Source: an uncultured Bacilli bacterium
Lineage (GTDB): Bacteria; Bacillota_I; Bacilli_A; RF39; UBA660
Reading direction: 5' to 3'
Length of the DNA: 9,404 bases
NCBI GenBank assembly: GCA_934096015.1
Contig: CAKOLD010000036.1
Location: forward strand, 1-9,404
Made by a program: the position numbers and the translations under genes. This document shows positions 6,523-9,404 of this stretch, one piece after another (the stretch's first letter is position 1; each line of letters begins with the position of its first letter). The notes under the pieces were generated by a model. The model worked only from the letters and a program-made list of their open reading frames with translations, was not told the origin of the DNA and did no database searches.

Positions 6523-7515
6523 CTACCTTTCTATGTAATCTTTTAGAAAATTTAATAATGTAACTACTCTATCATATTCCATTCTCTTAGGGCCAATAAT
6601 TGCTATTGTTCCAGAAGTACCAGCAACATTATAAGCAGTCTTTATTATAGTAACATTAGGATCAAACTCAGTTTCATCACCAATATAAATATTAACCTTA
6701 TTATCATCTGTCTCAATTCTTTTAACTAAATCAACATCCTCAAGTTTACTAATCATATCCTTAACTTTTTCAGCTTCATTGTATTCTGGCTGTTTTAATA
6801 TATTTGTTTTTCTACCAAAAAATATATCATTATTATCATTATTAGTCATTTCTCTAAAAGTTTCATAAAACATACTATATATTTGTTCATACTTTTCTAT
6901 AGTATTTGCAATAACAGGTTTTATTTCATATTCCAGTCTACTTGCAACTTCATCAATAGGAGTACCTTCCAATTCTTTATTAATTATTTCTGAAGTCTTA
7001 ATAACTTCATTAACATTAATATTACTAGGAATAGACACTTGTTTGTTTTCTACATGTCCAGTATTAGTAATAATTACTGCAACTATTTTATTATTTCCAA
7101 GAGATACTATATTAATTTGTTTTAAAGTATTTTCTTTACTAGAATGTCCCAAAACAACACTAGTATAATTTGTTAAATCAGCAATTATTTCCATAGCTTT
7201 AGTAATAGCATCACTTAAATTTAATTCCTTATTATTTAAAATAGTTTGTAATTTTAACATATCATCCCCAGTTATTTCTTTAGGTTTCATCAAATTCTCA
7301 ACATAATAGTGATATCCTTTTTCTGAAGGAATTCTTCCACTAGAAGTATGAGTTTTTTCCAAGTAACCTAACTCTTCTAAATACGCCATATCATTTCTAA
7401 TTGTAGCACTACTACAATTAAATTTTTCACACAACGATTTAGAGCCAACAGGTTTAACATTCTTTACATAAGACTCAACTATTTCTCTTAATAAATTATT
7501 TTGTCTTTCTCCCAT
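6523..7515 (-). CDS. hrcA: Heat-shock repressor HrcA
   Basis: DNA-binding repressor of class I heat-shock genes; it binds CIRCE and is typically kept active by GroEL. The 330-residue product begins with a winged-helix domain (about 1-75) whose recognition segment SSATIRNDMAYLEELGYLEK (35-54) and following TSSGRIPSEKGYHYYV are diagnostic. A central GAF-like dimerisation region follows, and the end carries GTIAIIGPKRMEYDRVVTLL (302-321), the conserved C-terminal block. The start is the ATG at 7515, which has AGGAAG seven bases upstream. An in-frame TTG as far up as 7593 would place the start inside the -35 box and give 26 residues unlike any HrcA. The gene is first in the operon and two CIRCE-like operators lie just upstream, so it represses itself and the five genes after it. 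Confidence 0.97.
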   Translation of the reverse strand: MGERQNNLLREIVESYVKNVKPVGSKSLCEKFNCSSATIRNDMAYLEELGYLEKTHTSSGRIPSEKGYHYYVENLMKPKEITGDDMLKLQTILNNKELNLSDAITKAMEIIADLTNYTSVVLGHSSKENTLKQINIVSLGNNKIVAVIITNTGHVENKQVSIPSNINVNEVIKTSEIINKELEGTPIDEVASRLEYEIKPVIANTIEKYEQIYSMFYETFREMTNNDNNDIFFGRKTNILKQPEYNEAEKVKDMISKLEDVDLVKRIETDDNKVNIYIGDETEFDPNVTIIKTAYNVAGTSGTIAIIGPKRMEYDRVVTLLNFLKDYIER

Positions 7516-7522
7516 GTACTCA

Positions 7523-7528
7523 CTTCCT
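7523..7528 (-). promoter_or_regulatory. Ribosome binding site that sets the hrcA start
   Basis: AGGAAG, seven bases before the ATG at 7515, and just downstream of the second CIRCE-like operator. It argues against any of the longer in-frame starts. Confidence 0.75.
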
Positions 7529-7534
7529 ATTGTA

Positions 7535-7560
7535 TTAGCACACTTTATCCTAAGTGCTAA
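7535..7560 (-). promoter_or_regulatory. CIRCE-like HrcA operator 2 (start-site proximal)
   Basis: On the minus strand TTAGCACTT (7560-7552), then eight bases AGGATAAA, then GTGTGCTAA (7543-7535). The outer seven bases of the arms (TTAGCAC/GTGCTAA) match CIRCE exactly, but the spacer is 8 rather than the consensus 9. It covers the expected transcription start and the leader of hrcA, where bound HrcA would block initiation. Confidence 0.8.
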
Positions 7561-7564
7561 ATAC

Positions 7565-7593
7565 ATTATAATATTATGCTTAGCACTTGTCAA
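7565..7593 (-). promoter_or_regulatory. Sigma-A promoter of the hrcA-dnaK operon
   Basis: Perfect consensus on the minus strand: -35 TTGACA (7593-7588), 17-base spacer, -10 TATAAT (7570-7565). The start should fall near 7558, about 43 bases before the hrcA ATG. So strong a promoter fits control by repression: the -35 box lies inside one CIRCE-like operator and the start site inside another. Confidence 0.93.
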
Positions 7594-7607
7594 TATATGA
7601 GTGCTAA
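7580..7607 (-). promoter_or_regulatory. CIRCE-like HrcA operator 1 (overlaps the -35 box)
   Basis: On the minus strand TTAGCACTC (7607-7599), then ten bases ATATATTGAC, then AAGTGCTAA (7588-7580). One arm is a perfect CIRCE arm and the other differs at one base, but the spacer is 10 instead of 9. The -35 TTGACA straddles the spacer and the second arm, so HrcA binding would exclude RNA polymerase. Confidence 0.85.
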
Positions 7608-7614
7608 TTTTTAT

Positions 7615-7646
7615 AAAAAAAATAAATATTCGTAAAAATATTTATT
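7615..7646 (-). terminator. Rho-independent terminator after the right-edge surface-protein gene
   Basis: On the minus strand AATAAATATT (7646-7637) and AATATTTATT (7630-7621) form a perfect 10-bp stem around TTTACG, followed by six more T (7620-7615). The stem is A-T only, so it is weak and some read-through into the heat-shock operon is possible. It begins directly after the TAG stop at 7649-7647. Confidence 0.75.
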
Positions 7647-9404
7647 CTAAGAATTAATTTCTATACTACTTGGATTAATATTTGTATTTATATTAATCAC
7701 ATTAACTCCTTCAATACTATTTATATTGGGTAACTGAATATCATTTTTTATAGGAGAATTCAAAATATATTCTAAAGAAGTTTTATTCGAACTAATCCAA
7801 TCTTTAAATTCACTAATCTCTTTCCACCTAGTAGTTTTAATATACAAAACATCATATAGTCCAGTACTATTTTCTATTTGAGGAACATTAATACCAGACT
7901 TAAATCGATTAGAAAATACTCTACTGTTTTTCTTATATAAATCGTTATCAAGAAAATAATAATAAAAACCATGTTGTTTATCAGCGAAGATCCACTTATT
8001 AGTATCCATATTAGAATTTAAAACAATTGATTTTATATTTCTAACAACCTTTTTTTCTTTAAAATCTATATAATCAGCATAATCATCTATTTTTCTAAGC
8101 GGCTCATCTAAATAAATATCGGATGTAATAGGTTCTATATATGGTTCATATTCAGTTGAGTCATTTCCCTTTTCTATCTGTACATCAGAAATTGTTACTT
8201 TACAATCTCTGGTAGAAGTAATATATGAAAATCTAAAATAAGATACCGTTTTACCATAAGGAGTAGTCAAAACCACATTCCCAGATTCAACACTTCCCTT
8301 TGATAACAAAGTTTTAGATGTTAATACGTTATCATTTTCATCATATGCCTTTATGTAAATACCATTCCCTTTTATTGTATCTGTAGAATAAACTTCATAA
8401 TTTAGACTAATTGTATACTGTTCATCATATTTTGCACCAATATATATTGGCATATTATGTATATTCAAAAAATCTTTTTCTGTATAACTTAACCCATTAC
8501 TATCATTTTTATATATTGAATAATTAGCAATATCAAATAAATTCTTACCACTAACATTTACCGGTATTTTATAACCATAAGGTTCGTATTCTGTTGCACT
8601 AGTTCCTAACTCCAATTGAAGGTTTTTAAATTTAGTACAGGTCCCATCAGGCATTGCATTTTCTTGGTATACCCTAACTCTTGTTATAGGTTTATCATAA
8701 GTCGCAGTCTCACTATAATTAATATGACGGTATCCAATAGTTGTTACTGTACCATCATCAAACGTCAAAGCCATTTGAAGTGGAGCAATATATGTCCCAT
8801 TATATTCAATCAAATCATAAGAGAATGTTATTGGAGTATTAGCTGGAATATCTACATAATAAAAATTAGAAAATCTTATAGCATTACTAAGCTTACAAAT
8901 ACTATAAGTTCCATCATCATTTTTTGTAAATGCTTTTGATAAAACGCTATCCAAATTAATCAAGTTTTTAGTCTTATCTCCTACACTTTCTATCTCAACT
9001 GGATTATCTGGTGTTGGTATTCCCCTTTGGATACTATTTCCATATATTCTGTAGTTTTCTAAAGCATTTCCATTCCCTATAAATGTTACACTGTTTTTTA
9101 CTGCATCTGCAATATTTACTCGTATACTTAATGTGGATCCCATATCAATTGATTGATCTATATCACTTAAGTTAGCATATGTAACTACTAAACTATAACT
9201 TTTAGTTATTCCAGCCTCTATTTCTATACTATCTAACAAAGTTGTTTCATAGGTTGGTATTGTTTCCCTTTTTATTTCAGCAGTTCCTTCTTTTAATACA
9301 TATGTCCAATCCTCTGTTCTTGAAAAGGTATTTGTTATATTATCTAGTTTAATACTATATGTTGCAGTATCATCTCCAGTATTCTTTACACTAAATGTTT
9401 TAGT
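7647..9404 (-). CDS. Surface protein with TasA-like head and phage-tail-type modules (partial, start off right edge)
   Basis: The reading frame is open from base 9404, so the TTG at 9239 is not the start; 585 C-terminal residues are visible. Residues 1-100 (KTFSVKNTGDDTATYSIKL..., ending SIRVNIAD) look like the beta-sandwich of TasA/camelysin-like exported proteins. A linker with YRIYGN (118-123) and PTPDNPVEIESVGD (130-143), a signature I recall from Firmicute phage tail and minor structural proteins, leads into two similar modules. Each starts KNL (about 146 and 287) and ends LELGTSATEYEPY (264-276) or IEKGNDSTEYEPY (410-422); they may be carbohydrate-binding jelly rolls. After LRKIDDYADYIDF (436-448) the protein closes with LPNINSIEG...PSSIEI, also phage-tail-like. 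No LPxTG motif or C-terminal membrane segment is present, so any anchoring would be N-terminal or by binding. It looks like a host-genome surface adhesin built from phage-type parts; function unproven. Confidence 0.8.
   Translation of the reverse strand, partial: TKTFSVKNTGDDTATYSIKLDNITNTFSRTEDWTYVLKEGTAEIKRETIPTYETTLLDSIEIEAGITKSYSLVVTYANLSDIDQSIDMGSTLSIRVNIADAVKNSVTFIGNGNALENYRIYGNSIQRGIPTPDNPVEIESVGDKTKNLINLDSVLSKAFTKNDDGTYSICKLSNAIRFSNFYYVDIPANTPITFSYDLIEYNGTYIAPLQMALTFDDGTVTTIGYRHINYSETATYDKPITRVRVYQENAMPDGTCTKFKNLQLELGTSATEYEPYGYKIPVNVSGKNLFDIANYSIYKNDSNGLSYTEKDFLNIHNMPIYIGAKYDEQYTISLNYEVYSTDTIKGNGIYIKAYDENDNVLTSKTLLSKGSVESGNVVLTTPYGKTVSYFRFSYITSTRDCKVTISDVQIEKGNDSTEYEPYIEPITSDIYLDEPLRKIDDYADYIDFKEKKVVRNIKSIVLNSNMDTNKWIFADKQHGFYYYFLDNDLYKKNSRVFSNRFKSGINVPQIENSTGLYDVLYIKTTRWKEISEFKDWISSNKTSLEYILNSPIKNDIQLPNINSIEGVNVININTNINPSSIEINS

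Noticed and set aside
7516..7593. Extended hrcA start (26 extra residues) from a TTG at 7593
   Set aside because: This TTG is the first half of the -35 box, the extra codons cross the -10 box and the start site, and the family N-terminus and ribosome binding site point to 7515.
8616..8939. 107-codon plus-strand reading frame inside the right-edge surface-protein gene
   Set aside because: It is antisense to a clearly coding stretch, with a composition typical of reversed AT-rich coding DNA and no recognisable domain.
9237..9239. TTG at 9239 as the start of the right-edge gene
   Set aside because: The frame stays open for 55 more codons to the window edge, and those codons read as a coherent TasA-like segment, so the gene begins outside the window.
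1..9404. Mycoplasma-type genetic code (TGA as Trp)
   Set aside because: All genes read through without in-frame TGA and the visible Trp codons are TGG; the lack of TGA stops in seven genes is expected in AT-rich DNA and is not proof of recoding.

Overview
The window looks like a chromosomal segment of an AT-rich, low-GC Gram-positive bacterium (Bacillota, probably an uncultured gut-type member of the Bacilli or a relative). The evidence is the HrcA/CIRCE heat-shock module, a DnaK of Gram-positive length (602 aa), strong AGGAGG-type ribosome binding sites, and SipW/TasA-style secreted proteins. Genes read through with the standard code: visible Trp codons are TGG, and every stop seen is TAA or TAG. 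The exact genus cannot be told from the sequence. All genes lie on the minus strand, so transcription runs from high to low coordinates.

Layout in order of transcription. (1) 9404-7647: the C-terminal 585 residues of a large putative surface protein whose start is off the right edge. It has a TasA/camelysin-like beta-sandwich segment followed by two modules resembling Firmicute phage tail or receptor-binding proteins, and it ends at an AT-only hairpin plus T-run terminator. (2) 7607-7535: the heat-shock control region, with a perfect TTGACA-N17-TATAAT promoter carrying two CIRCE-like HrcA operators. (3) 7515-331: a six-gene chaperone operon hrcA-grpE-dnaK-tldD-tldE-dnaJ, very tightly packed. 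There is a hairpin between dnaK and tldD, and a terminator whose stem contains the dnaJ stop codon. (4) 304-1: a new transcription unit with a TTGACA/TATAAT promoter whose spacer is a G6-A-G5 tract. It leads to the first 61 codons of a second secreted protein of the same apparent family as the gene at the right edge.

How it fits together. HrcA represses the operon through CIRCE, and GrpE, DnaK and DnaJ form the Hsp70 cycle. The unusual element is a TldD/TldE metalloprotease pair inserted between dnaK and dnaJ and overlapping its neighbours, which would put a proteolytic complex under the same heat-shock control. The operon is flanked on both sides by parts of related secreted proteins. The left-hand one has a promoter architecture suggestive of on/off or graded switching by G-tract slippage.

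No tRNA, rRNA, CRISPR array, insertion sequence or origin was recognised. No gene-free stretch exceeds 300 bases; the largest gaps are 186-330 and 7516-7646, both regulatory.
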